Source of the DNA: Methylophilus sp. QUAN
GTDB lineage: Bacteria; Pseudomonadota; Gammaproteobacteria; Burkholderiales; Methylophilaceae
Direction of reading: 5' to 3'
Assembly (NCBI RefSeq): GCF_015354445.1
Contig: NZ_JADKYT010000001.1
Location: 1,302,001-1,366,000 of the forward strand
DNA length: 64,000 nucleotides
A program made the position numbers and the translations under genes. Position 1 is the stretch's first letter; each line of letters opens with the position of its first letter. Under the pieces are notes generated by a model. The model was not told the DNA's origin, searched no databases, and saw nothing but the letters and a program-made list of their open reading frames with translations. Of the stretch, positions 35,845 to 43,983 are shown piece by piece.

Positions 35845-37758
35845 ATGTCAGTTATTGATTTAAACACTGCTGATCTTTTGTGGTTAAAGGAAGTCAGTCC
35901 AGATTTGGACTTTAGCGATACTGAGAGACAAGAAGCTATTCTAGAAACAACTTCACGGGACTTCAATGCCGTCCCAGGAAGTGGTAAAACATCACTGCTT
36001 GCAGCAAAACTTTTACTAATTGCAAGAAAATGGAATCAGCAGAAGAAGGGGCTCTGCGTACTCAGTCATACAAACGTTGCTCGAGAAGAAATCACTAGGC
36101 GTTTAAAATTAAATGCCGACGGCCAAAAACTTTTAACCTACCCACATTATATCGGGACGATTCACGGCTTTGTGAACCAATATATAGCTTTACCGGCACT
36201 CCGAAGTGCGGGCATCAAAGTTGAGATTATTGATGACGATGCATTTGCAAAAAAAGCGCAGAAACTTCTTCAGCAATACAAATTTAAGACACTACGGGGT
36301 TGGCTAAAATACCAGGAAAATGCAGACGAATTAATCAATACACTCTACTTTAAAGGTAGTGAATTGGAAATATCGACCGAAAGTGGAACTCTGACCAACG
36401 CTACCACTCCATCTGGGAAACAAGTACGAGAACTGAAATATTCACTTTTAGACGCAGGAATCTTTCGGCACCGAGATATGTTTGCCTTTGCTGAGAGCGC
36501 TTTAAAAAGTAACCCGAATCTTCTGGACGTAATTTTCCGACGTTTTCCACTAGTATTTATTGATGAGATGCAAGATACCTCCTGGGCACAGGAAAGTATT
36601 CTAAATAGCATCTTTGAAAACAAATCCACTGTTCAACGATTTGGAGATATTGATCAGAAAATCCTCACGGACGATGAAGGCATTGTTAATTGCACATTCC
36701 CCCGGGCAGGTCATAAAGTAATTAGTACTAGTAAACGATTTGGCAACAAAATTGCTGAAGCAGTAGCCAGTGTTCGCTTATCCCAGCTTCCTGTGATTGG
36801 AGAAGCAAATCAAGAAATGCCGCCAGTATTATTGCTATATAAGACTGCTGACGTTGAGAAAGTGCTAACCAAATTTGGTCAGTTAGTAATTGATCGTTTT
36901 ACTGACCTAGAGTTGGAGAAAAAATCAGTCCGTGGCATGTGCACGCGTAAAGTCGGAAGTGGAGACGTGGTTCCTGGACGACACTTAGGTGATTACTGGC
37001 CCGCGTTTGCGCAAACTCAGACGGGGGCAACTAATTCAAATGATAATTTCTGGCAGGCTCTCTTGCCCCCACCTAACCACAATAATGAATCTATTCTTTT
37101 CGGAAGGGTAGCTCAAGTTCGACGAGCAATATTGCTAATCATGCGGGAAGCCGGCTCTCCAATCGTTGAGAGCATCAGAGATAGTAATGCTTTAATAAAG
37201 GCAGTCACTGAGCAAACTGGAACTGCATTACCCATACATCTATTAGTTCAAGATCTTATACTAAAACCTGATTTATATGCCACTCCTGCAGCGCGCGATG
37301 TTTTGATAGATTACATTTATACGCGTTTAAAATCTTATCTTCCAACGGGAACTCTGCTTCAATCCTTCAAAAATCTGTCCACATTTGATCAGGCCTTTTT
37401 CTTGTTAAACCCAGCACAACTTCCAAATCTTTGTGCAGTTTCTCATATGGGTCGAGATATAAATTACACAATAGGGACAGTGGCAAGCATGAAGGGTGAA
37501 ACCCACATTGCCTCGTTAGTAATGGAATCTTATGGTGGTAATAGTAAGAAGTTTGATTTGGAAATGGCACTTCCATATGTTGCAGGGATTAAGAAAAATC
37601 CAGCTAGCCTTAGTAAATTGCAGCGAGGTCAACTCAGGAATTTGTATGTTGCAATGTCTCGCCCAACGCACTTTCTCTGTCTTGCAGTGAATGAGACACG
37701 TATAGCCCCACAAACCTTGAGTGCTTTAATTGAAAAAGGGTGGGTAGTAGAGCAATAA
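35845..37758 (+). CDS. UvrD-like superfamily 1 helicase, Gabija GajB-like
   Basis: A 637-aa SF1A helicase with Walker A in AVPGSGKTS (42-50), motif Ia-like CVLSHTNVAREEI, Walker B FIDEMQDTS, and C-terminal motifs TVASMKGETH and LYVAMSRPTHFL. It is the second gene of the pair with the OLD nuclease, with 3 bp between them. In Gabija GajB is the ATPase/helicase partner of GajA. It is longer than the archetype GajB, with a large middle segment (about 300-520) lacking known motifs. Confidence 0.82.
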   Translation: MSVIDLNTADLLWLKEVSPDLDFSDTERQEAILETTSRDFNAVPGSGKTSLLAAKLLLIARKWNQQKKGLCVLSHTNVAREEITRRLKLNADGQKLLTYPHYIGTIHGFVNQYIALPALRSAGIKVEIIDDDAFAKKAQKLLQQYKFKTLRGWLKYQENADELINTLYFKGSELEISTESGTLTNATTPSGKQVRELKYSLLDAGIFRHRDMFAFAESALKSNPNLLDVIFRRFPLVFIDEMQDTSWAQESILNSIFENKSTVQRFGDIDQKILTDDEGIVNCTFPRAGHKVISTSKRFGNKIAEAVASVRLSQLPVIGEANQEMPPVLLLYKTADVEKVLTKFGQLVIDRFTDLELEKKSVRGMCTRKVGSGDVVPGRHLGDYWPAFAQTQTGATNSNDNFWQALLPPPNHNNESILFGRVAQVRRAILLIMREAGSPIVESIRDSNALIKAVTEQTGTALPIHLLVQDLILKPDLYATPAARDVLIDYIYTRLKSYLPTGTLLQSFKNLSTFDQAFFLLNPAQLPNLCAVSHMGRDINYTIGTVASMKGETHIASLVMESYGGNSKKFDLEMALPYVAGIKKNPASLSKLQRGQLRNLYVAMSRPTHFLCLAVNETRIAPQTLSALIEKGWVVEQ

Positions 37759-38138
37759 GCCGACAGGATGGTTTAACAAAATCACTATGGCTTCAACAAC
37801 AACGTGAGGTAAGAAGCTTTATGCGATGCTCAATAACCTCACTATTGGCTATTTATGAATATCAAGTTCACGCTTAACTTTTTGCTAACGAGCAATGGGC
37901 AGAATGACCAAACTGAGGATAACCGGTAGCTGTTTTTGTGGGTATTCTGCAGAATCTACAAGCCGGTTAATTCGCTTCTGAATTCACCTTCAATGCCACG
38001 AGCGTGTAGGAGTTGTTGTTTTTAAAACCCTCATTGAGGGCTTTATTATTCTCTAAAATGTTATAACTCACAGAAAATCACGGGTTTATCGAGGGGGCTG
38101 ATTTAACCTAGTTTCGACTTTGTGTTTAACCACAAGTC
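37759..38138. other. Intergenic region between GajB-like gene and the replacement thyA
   Basis: About 380 bp with no supported gene. It contains a small hairpin, CCCTC-ATT-GAGGG (38028-38040), flanked by A- and T-rich bases, a weak terminator candidate for the convergent genes on either side. Confidence 0.4.
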
Positions 38139-38990
38139 TTAGACAGAGAAAGGATACGAAATTGGGTCATGGTATTGGTATCCAATAACTTCGAAATCAT
38201 CTACTGTTACCCATGTTTCCAGGTCTTCTAAAGTTTTTATATTTGGATTTATTTTTAGTGTTGGGGAGTCAAATGGTTCACGTTTTAATTGTACATTTTG
38301 CATTAGATCTAATTGATCTTCATATATGTGTGCATTAACGATTTTATGATAGGCCTTACCGGGCTTGTGGCCAGTGATTTGAGCCATAATTGCTAAGAAA
38401 AAATATACCTGAACCATGTTGAAATTCAGTCCTAATGGAACATCGCAGCTTCTTTGAGTGCTATTGAGGTACAGTGTGTCTCCAAGTAACGAGAAGTGAT
38501 GACTATACATACATGGGCGCAAACAACCCATATGAAAAGCTCCTGGATGATAAAAAGTATAGATTTCACCGCGATCATCTAAACCAGCTCTTAAGTCGTT
38601 GTATATCTTTCTAAGGAGGTCTATGCTACCGCCGTCTGGTTTAGGGAAATTCCGTCCTATTTTTCCGTAAATAAATCCACAATCATCCTCTCCTTTTCTG
38701 AAAGGTGAGGAAAGCCAAGCACTATTCTCATTAGCGTTTGCATCCCATGTTTTCGTACCGATGGCTCTAAACTGCGCAGCATTGTCATAGCCGCGAATAT
38801 AGCCGAGCATTTCAGCAATTGCGGATTTGTAATAGCTTTTTCGAGTGGTTATTAAAGGAAACTTTCCTTCATCAACGTCATAAGTTAAGTCCGCATTAAT
38901 TAATGTAAGGCATCTTTTGCCTGTACGTTCATTTTGCACCCAAACCCCATTGTCAATAATATTTTTTGCCAAGTCTAAATATTGCTTCAT
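38139..38990 (-). CDS. thyA: Replacement thymidylate synthase carried by the island
   Basis: A complete 283-aa ThyA that should make dTMP from dUMP and methylene-THF. Motifs are intact: catalytic Cys in [25 protein letters not shown] for dUMP binding, VNAHIY, and the C-terminal DPISYPFSV. It is clearly a different lineage from the 264-aa host gene: it matches the 283-aa form I know from Vibrio-type gammaproteobacteria, including [15 protein letters not shown] at the start. It lies 245 bp from the right end of the island, in the opposite direction to the broken host thyA. It is probably driven by its own promoter, with AAGG 8 bp before the start. It would relieve thymine dependence caused by insertion. 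Confidence 0.96.
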   Translation of the reverse strand: MKQYLDLAKNIIDNGVWVQNERTGKRCLTLINADLTYDVDEGKFPLITTRKSYYKSAIAEMLGYIRGYDNAAQFRAIGTKTWDANANENSAWLSSPFRKGEDDCGFIYGKIGRNFPKPDGGSIDLLRKIYNDLRAGLDDRGEIYTFYHPGAFHMGCLRPCMYSHHFSLLGDTLYLNSTQRSCDVPLGLNFNMVQVYFFLAIMAQITGHKPGKAYHKIVNAHIYEDQLDLMQNVQLKREPFDSPTLKINPNIKTLEDLETWVTVDDFEVIGYQYHDPISYPFSV

Positions 38991-39049
38991 TTGAAAACCT
39001 TAAGGGGAAGTTGCTGATTTAAATTAAGAGGCCTATCGCCAGGTTGATC

Positions 39050-39055
39050 ATTATA
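39050..39055 (-). promoter_or_regulatory. Candidate extended -10 promoter of the island thyA
   Basis: On the minus strand, TTGGTATAAT gives a consensus TATAAT with a TG extension. The start would be about 50 bp upstream of the island thyA. No good -35 is visible. The promoter lies within the island, so expression would move with the element. Confidence 0.45.
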
Positions 39056-39137
39056 CCAACTCTGGAATTCTCAACATTTACGGCAGAAATTATAGAATCA
39101 TTATTTCAAATTTGAATAGGAATTATAAGAGTCTATG

Positions 39138-39168
39138 TTTTGTACAATTTTTATATATTTTGTACAAT
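39138..39168. repeat. Right-end tandem TTTTGTACAAT motifs
   Basis: TTTTGTACAAT occurs at 39138-39148 and 39158-39168, exactly 20 bp apart, about two helical turns. TTTTGTACA also occurs 19 bp inside the left junction (2026-2034). A GTAATG like that of the left end is at 39202-39207. These look like recombinase arm or core sites. The right end from 38991 to 39235 is AT-rich and otherwise empty. Confidence 0.5.
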
Positions 39169-39229
39169 GATAGTCTGATGAGTTGGTATTGATATGTGTA
39201 TGTAATGAACACATTCATGGTGGTTAGAA

Positions 39230-39235
39230 TTTTCT
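39230..39235 (+). repeat. Right attachment core (TTTTCT)
   Basis: Copy of the 6-bp sequence found at the left junction. Host thyA continues at the next base with CGGCGTGCCATTC, restoring the LGVPF codons when joined to 2007. Confidence 0.75.
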
Positions 39236-39515
39236 CGGCGTGCCATTCAATATCGCGTCTTACGCTTTATTGACCATGATGGTGGCGCAGGTTTGCGAGT
39301 TGCAATTGGGTGACTTTGTGCATACCTTGGGCGACGCGCATATTTACAGCAACCATATGGAGCAGGTCAAAGAGCAATTGTCGCGTACGCCGCGCGCCTT
39401 GCCAAACATGCGGATTAACCCTGAGGTGAAAGACCTGTTCGCTTTCAAGTTTGAAGACTTCACCTTGGAAAATTACGATCCGCATCCAGCCATCAAGGCG
39501 CCAGTGGCCGTGTAG
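39236..39515 (+). pseudogene. thyA: 3' part of host thymidylate synthase
   Basis: The last base of a split Leu codon plus 92 codons and a stop, encoding [15 protein letters not shown] through the C-terminal APVAV. It carries the dUMP-binding Asn (FNIAS), the HIYSNH motif and the C-terminal tail of ThyA. Joined to 1493-2007 it gives exactly 264 codons plus stop with no mismatch or frameshift, showing a clean and probably recent or reversible insertion. A GTG at 39240 could start translation, but the fragment alone lacks the catalytic Cys. Confidence 0.95.
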
Positions 39516-39627
39516 TCCAGCAGTTTGACGGTTGATTAAATGGCTGACTGTAGCCATTTTGTTAATAAGGTGTAATATTTTCAAAAGCTTACGGCGTTTT
39601 TGTTATCCTTTTTGCGTTATGAATTCA

Positions 39628-39663
39628 CGAAACATGCGTCCCTAGCGCGTGTTTCGCGTTTTT
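39628..39663 (+). terminator. Probable terminator downstream of thyA
   Basis: CGAAACATGCG and CGCGTGTTTCG pair over 11 bp (one wobble) with a 7-base loop, followed by CGTTTTT. It sits between the thyA end and the PepSY gene. Confidence 0.6.
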
Positions 39664-39692
39664 CATTCATGACTTTAAACAAGGAGATCATT

Positions 39693-40220
39693 ATGCAAAT
39701 GAAAGCGTCATTATTAGCGGCCGCGTTATGCGGTGTGTTGTCCGGTCCAGCATTCGCCGACCACGAAACCATCAAACCAAAGGCTTACGACAGCCTGGGC
39801 AAGTGCGTAAAAGCGGCATTATCCAAGCACGACGGCAAAATCGTTAAGCTGGAAGCCAAGTCTGAGCGCAAGCAATTGGTATACGAGTTTGACGTGCAAT
39901 CTAACGACGGTAAAGCTTGGGATATCGAGTGCAATGCGAAAACTGGCAAAATCACTGAAGTAGAAGAAGAAGTGACTGCCGATGATGAAAGATTCAAGGC
40001 GTTAGCTAAAGTGTCTGAAGAAGAGGCCAAAGCGACAGCATTGGCTGCGCATCCAGGTAAAGTGGTTGAAGTGGAGTATGAGCTGGAGCCAGACGGCAAA
40101 GCTTCTTACGAATTTGACATCCTGGAAGCCGACAACGAAGAAGTGAAAATCGAAGTTGACGCAACGACCGGTAAAATCGTAGAAACCAGCTACGAAGTGT
40201 ACCAAATCGGCCAAGAGTAA
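39693..40220 (+). CDS. Exported protein with two PepSY domains
   Basis: A 175-aa periplasmic protein with a signal peptide (cut after AFA, about residue 22). Two PepSY repeats follow, recognised by EFDV..DGKAWDIECNAKTGKI and YEFDILEADNEEVKIEVDATTGKI. It is very acidic and lysine-rich with no cysteine pair. PepSY proteins are often found with proteases or metal/heme membrane proteins, but no partner is adjacent. The start at ATG 39693 has AAGGAG upstream; longer in-frame readings lack a ribosome site. Confidence 0.85.
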   Translation: MQMKASLLAAALCGVLSGPAFADHETIKPKAYDSLGKCVKAALSKHDGKIVKLEAKSERKQLVYEFDVQSNDGKAWDIECNAKTGKITEVEEEVTADDERFKALAKVSEEEAKATALAAHPGKVVEVEYELEPDGKASYEFDILEADNEEVKIEVDATTGKIVETSYEVYQIGQE

Positions 40221-40252
40221 TGACTGGCTCGCTCATTAAGTAGCGACCAAGC

Positions 40253-40282
40253 AAAAGGCACCGCATCTGCGGTGCCTTTTTT
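40253..40282. terminator. Rho-independent terminator after the PepSY gene
   Basis: AAAAGGCACCGC and GCGGTGCCTTTT form a 12-bp stem with a 4-base loop and end in six T; the A-run makes it usable in both directions. Confidence 0.9.
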
Positions 40283-40318
40283 GCATGAGATCAATATGCA
40301 AGTGAGGGAGTGTCTACC

Positions 40319-40353
40319 CCGATACCAGCTGATATGCAGTCTGCTGGTATCGG
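40319..40353. repeat. Perfect 11-bp inverted repeat
   Basis: CCGATACCAGC (40319-40329) and GCTGGTATCGG (40343-40353) are exact reverse complements around a 13-base spacer. There is no T-run. It could be a protein-binding site or an RNA structure; nothing decides. Confidence 0.5.
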
Positions 40354-40543
40354 TCCTAGTGATAGCTCACTCCCAATCCCTATTCAGCATTTAGCGTGCC
40401 ACGCCGCGAACAAAATTTAACTGGATGATTGGAAAGCCTATTTTTTGTGTAAATAGGAATTTTTCCTGAATTTATGGTGGTTGATATCAGCCAAATTGGT
40501 TGTTGTTTGAATGCTGTGAACCGGCAATTTCTTTGTCGCTAGC

Positions 40544-41653
40544 TTAAGTCTGTTGCAAAAAACGATGAATGGTCGTTAGCAGTTTTTTGTATTCACCCCG
40601 CTTAATGAGCTCGCTTTGCGCCAGCATATTGAGTAAGGACGATTGCTGTTGTTGCACATTCAGTTCGTGAATAAAGTCGCTTGTAAAACCTAGGTTGCTT
40701 GCCAGGTAGCACAGATTAAACATATCACAACACTCGCCATACAGGCTGCCAAGCAGTATGCTTTTGGCATATCGGCTCGAGAGCGGCTGGTGCTGTTGCA
40801 CAAATGGCAGGTGTGAGCGCTGATCATCAATCAGCAGCAAGCGATAGTCAGCCAGTTTTTGTGCGACCAGTGTCTGTGTGGCCTCTATGGTCTGTGCTTC
40901 GAACAATGTCGATGTGTCGCACCACAGCGCGGAGACCGGGTAGTTAATGCAATATTTTTCAACCTGCTCGATAAAGTCGTGCGCTTGGCCGTCTGGAATG
41001 GCAGGCAGGCGCAGTACCTGTATGCCCTGTCTTTTCAGACTTTTTTCCAGGGTTGCGCTGGCGCTATGCCCTAATAGCAGGCATCCATCAGCCAGACTCA
41101 GGTGATGCATCAAGGCTGTTTGCAGCACCGGCCAGGTGCCGCAGGTGATATGGTCAGGCGACACCAGATAGCGTCTTTCGTGTGCGAGCAGGTTGGCCAG
41201 CATATGCTTGAGGTTAAATAAGCCGGTCACGTCATAGTCATGAGGTCGTAGCTTGTGCATATGCAAAGCTACGCGGCGAATGTGGTGCGCCGTCGTTTTT
41301 TGGATTAACTGGTAAATACTGCTGGTGGCATTATCATGCTCTGGGCGTGCAGGCATCGATGCACGCGGACGTGGTGGGCCAGGCGTTTCAGAACGTGGCG
41401 TCTGCGAAACAAAGGTGCCGCGTTTGGGCTGGGTATAAATCAGCCCTTGTGCAGAAAGCTCTTCATATACCCGTGAAACCGTTTTGCGATTGATGCCCAA
41501 ACGTTGCGCGATATCGCGCGAACTGGGCAGGGCGCTACCACCTAACCAGGCGCCGCCTTCTATCATGGCGCGAAAATGTTCTATGAGTTGCTGGTGAATG
41601 GAATGCGGGGAAGCTTTGTCCAATACCAGTGAGTAATGCCAGGGTCTCAGCAC
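40544..41653 (-). CDS. GntR/MocR-type regulator with a degenerate aminotransferase domain
   Basis: A 369-aa regulator divergent from xoxF. The N-terminal GntR winged helix is clear (SIHQQLIEHFRAMIEGG, LPSSRDIAQRLGINRKTVSRVYEEL, KRGTFVS, about 15-80). The rest follows the fold-type I aminotransferase-like MocR domain, but it is short and eroded: the region that normally reads GSFSK with the PLP lysine reads GSLYG, and the usual DDYDSEFR-type motif reads DDQRSHLPF. It therefore probably cannot bind PLP covalently. The signal it senses is unknown. Control of itself and possibly of xoxF is inferred from the shared upstream region. Confidence 0.8.
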   Translation of the reverse strand: MLRPWHYSLVLDKASPHSIHQQLIEHFRAMIEGGAWLGGSALPSSRDIAQRLGINRKTVSRVYEELSAQGLIYTQPKRGTFVSQTPRSETPGPPRPRASMPARPEHDNATSSIYQLIQKTTAHHIRRVALHMHKLRPHDYDVTGLFNLKHMLANLLAHERRYLVSPDHITCGTWPVLQTALMHHLSLADGCLLLGHSASATLEKSLKRQGIQVLRLPAIPDGQAHDFIEQVEKYCINYPVSALWCDTSTLFEAQTIEATQTLVAQKLADYRLLLIDDQRSHLPFVQQHQPLSSRYAKSILLGSLYGECCDMFNLCYLASNLGFTSDFIHELNVQQQQSSLLNMLAQSELIKRGEYKKLLTTIHRFLQQT

Positions 41654-42016
41654 AGTCAGTGTCTACCTTCATAATCAAGTAAAAAGGCGCCGCCATTCAC
41701 ATTCGGCGACACCATTACCTGAAGGGCACACTAGGACATGGCCTTCGATAGCAAAATGATACAAAAAAAAAGCAATTCTATAAAGTTTTCGGAAAAATTC
41801 CTTATCTGGCCCATGAATAAAACCCAAAACTGGCTGGCTGTTTCGGGGGGCTATTTATATTACAGTTACAAGCGCTTAATCAAGTGACATCTATCCTTCA
41901 CGGGATAAGTAACAGCTCTGGAAATCCTAGTGCCAGTGGCAATTTTAAGCACAGCGCAATTTTTAATTGCAATTTGTGATGGATCCTTTTGGGATTTTTC
42001 TTCCGGAGATATAACT
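41654..42016. promoter_or_regulatory. Divergent control region between the MocR-type gene and xoxF
   Basis: About 360 bp that must contain promoters for both genes. A short inverted repeat CGCCG/CGGCG (near 41688-41708) lies close to the regulator gene. The xoxF ribosome site CCGGAG is at 42003-42008. No confident -35/-10 pair was found for xoxF. Confidence 0.4.
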
Positions 42017-43888
42017 ATGATCAAAATGAAAACTGCTTTTGGTATTGCAGCCAGCGTCGCGCTTGCTTTGCCAGCAATGGCCTATGCTGCTGCTGACCAG
42101 GAAGCTGCAATGAAAGACTCAAACAACTGGGCACATCCACGTGGTCAGCACAATAACCAGGGTTATAGCGCACTGGCACAAATCAACAAAGGCAATATCA
42201 AAAACCTGAAAATGGCCTGGACATTCGCAACCGGTGTTAACCGTGGTCACGAAGGTTCTCCAATTGTGGTTGGCAACATGATGTACATCGTGACTGCTTT
42301 CCCTAACAACGTATACGCCCTGGATCTGAACGATAACCAGAAAATCGTTTGGTCCTATTTTCCTAAACAAGACCCAAGCGTGCAAGCCGTGCTGTGCTGT
42401 GACAACGTGACACGTGGTCTGGGTTTCGGCGATGGCAAGATCTACCTGCAACAAAACGATGGCTTGCTGGTAGCGCTGGATGCTAAAGACGGCAAAAAAG
42501 TCTGGGAAGTGAAAAACACTGATCCAAAAGTAGGTGCAACGAACACGAACGCGCCACACGTGATCAAAGACAAAGTATTGACCGGTTGCTCAGGTGCTGA
42601 GTTCGGCGTACGTTGCTTTATCGCTGCATACAATGCAAAAGATGGTTCTTTGGCATGGAAGGCCTACTCAACTGGCCCGGATGCTGAAACATTGCATGAC
42701 GCAAACACCAACAAAGACAATCCTTTGTACAACGCACTGTCAGTTTACCAAGACGTGAACGGTGGTAACAAAGAGGGCGGTTCTTTCAAGCGCCTGTCTG
42801 CTGACCAGATCAAAGGTGGCGAAAAAGAATTGGGTACTCGTACCTGGTTGAAACCACAAGCGATCAAAGACGGCTGGCAACATGGTGGCGGTTCCGTATG
42901 GGGCTGGTGGCCATATGATGCACGTACAAACCTGGTTTACTACGGTGCTGGTAACCCATCTGTATGGAACCCGGATGTACGTCCAGGTGACAACAAATGG
43001 TCTATGACTGTGACTGCACGTGATCTGGACACCGGCGTAGCTAAATGGGCGATGCAAATGACACCACACGATGAGTGGGACTACGATGGCGTGAACGAAG
43101 TCATCCTGTTCGACAAAGGTGGCAAAACTTACGCATGGCACCATGATCGTAACGGCTTTGCTTACACCTGGAATGCAGGCACTGGTTCTTTGATTGCGGC
43201 TGAAAAAGTACATCCATTTGTGAACTGGGCCAACAACGTTGACCTGAAAACAGGCGTGCCTGACAAACTGGCTGCAGCTTCTACACACCAGGACTACAAT
43301 GCTAAGGGTATTTGCCCGGCTGCTTTGGGGACTAAAGACCAACAACCTGCTGCTTACTCTCCAAAAACAGGCTTGATGTATTCTCCACTGAACCACGTAT
43401 GTATGACATACGAGCCAGTTGAGTCTAAATACGTGGCTGGTCAACCATGGGTTGGTGCTACTTTGACGATGTTTGCTGGTCCAGACGGCGTGATGGGTGG
43501 TTTTGCTGCTTATGACCCAATGACCAACAAAAAAGTCTGGTACAACAAAGAGAAATTCTCTGCCTGGAGTGGCGCGCTGACGACTGCTTCGAATATCGTG
43601 TTCTACGGTACTTTGGATCGTTGGTTCAAAGCGGTTGATGCACAAACAGGTAAAGAACTGTGGAAGTTCCAGGTTGGTTCCGGCGCGATTGGTAACGCCT
43701 TCACTTATGGCAACAAAGGCAAACAATATGTTGGTATCTTGTCTGGTATCGGCGGTTGGGCTGGTGTTGCGATGAACTTGGGCATGACCACTGACACAGA
43801 CGCACTGGGTGCTGCGGGTGGTTACAAAGAGTTGACTAAGTACAACGCTGCGCCTGGCGGCGGTGCACTGAACGTGTTCGCTCTGTAA
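42017..43888 (+). CDS. xoxF: Lanthanide-dependent methanol dehydrogenase (PQQ enzyme)
   Basis: Periplasmic quinoprotein that oxidises methanol, passing electrons to a c-type cytochrome. The 623-aa precursor has a signal peptide (cut near AYA-AA) and the eight-bladed PQQ propeller. The vicinal disulfide C127-C128 (VLCCDNVTRG) is present. The motif DEWDYDGVNE carries the catalytic Asp (D355) plus the second Asp (D357) that binds the lanthanide; calcium enzymes (MxaF) have Ala there. The start ATG 42017 has CCGGAG upstream and begins the signal peptide. No xoxG, xoxJ or pqq gene is adjacent. It resembles the XoxF4-type enzymes of Methylophilaceae, a subtype call made from memory. Confidence 0.95.
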   Translation: MIKMKTAFGIAASVALALPAMAYAAADQEAAMKDSNNWAHPRGQHNNQGYSALAQINKGNIKNLKMAWTFATGVNRGHEGSPIVVGNMMYIVTAFPNNVYALDLNDNQKIVWSYFPKQDPSVQAVLCCDNVTRGLGFGDGKIYLQQNDGLLVALDAKDGKKVWEVKNTDPKVGATNTNAPHVIKDKVLTGCSGAEFGVRCFIAAYNAKDGSLAWKAYSTGPDAETLHDANTNKDNPLYNALSVYQDVNGGNKEGGSFKRLSADQIKGGEKELGTRTWLKPQAIKDGWQHGGGSVWGWWPYDARTNLVYYGAGNPSVWNPDVRPGDNKWSMTVTARDLDTGVAKWAMQMTPHDEWDYDGVNEVILFDKGGKTYAWHHDRNGFAYTWNAGTGSLIAAEKVHPFVNWANNVDLKTGVPDKLAAASTHQDYNAKGICPAALGTKDQQPAAYSPKTGLMYSPLNHVCMTYEPVESKYVAGQPWVGATLTMFAGPDGVMGGFAAYDPMTNKKVWYNKEKFSAWSGALTTASNIVFYGTLDRWFKAVDAQTGKELWKFQVGSGAIGNAFTYGNKGKQYVGILSGIGGWAGVAMNLGMTTDTDALGAAGGYKELTKYNAAPGGGALNVFAL

Positions 43889-43929
43889 TTTTGCGACCTA
43901 AATCACACGTAGCAATACGTGTGTTGAAA

Positions 43930-43957
43930 ATACCCTGCTTAGGCAGGGTATTTTTTT
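43930..43957 (+). terminator. Rho-independent terminator of xoxF
   Basis: TACCCTGC and GCAGGGTA form an 8-bp stem with a 4-base loop, followed by seven T, 42 bp after the xoxF stop. Confidence 0.9.
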
Positions 43958-43983
43958 GCTTTTAGTTTTAAAGGCGTGCGGTT

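Larger units (their letters stand above)
2008..39235. mobile_element. 37.2-kb GInt-like genomic island inserted in thyA
   Basis: Removing 2008-39235 restores an uninterrupted 264-codon thyA, which fixes both ends to within the 6-bp repeat TTTTCT (2002-2007 and 39230-39235). The layout is a recombinase operon of four overlapping genes at the left end, a long cargo, and a short AT-rich right end. That matches the tripartite structure described for GInt islands (ginABCD, cargo, AT-rich end). The cargo holds metal and copper resistance, an EptA-like transferase, defence-type genes and a second thymidylate synthase. No conjugation, replication or phage structural genes are visible, so transfer between cells would need help. 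The left operon and defence zone are AT-rich, while the metal genes are closer to host composition, suggesting several sources. Confidence 0.9.

Noticed and set aside
2008-39235. Prophage or conjugative element
   Set aside because: No capsid, tail, terminase, relaxase, type IV secretion or replication gene is present; the recombinase operon and layout fit a GInt-like island better.
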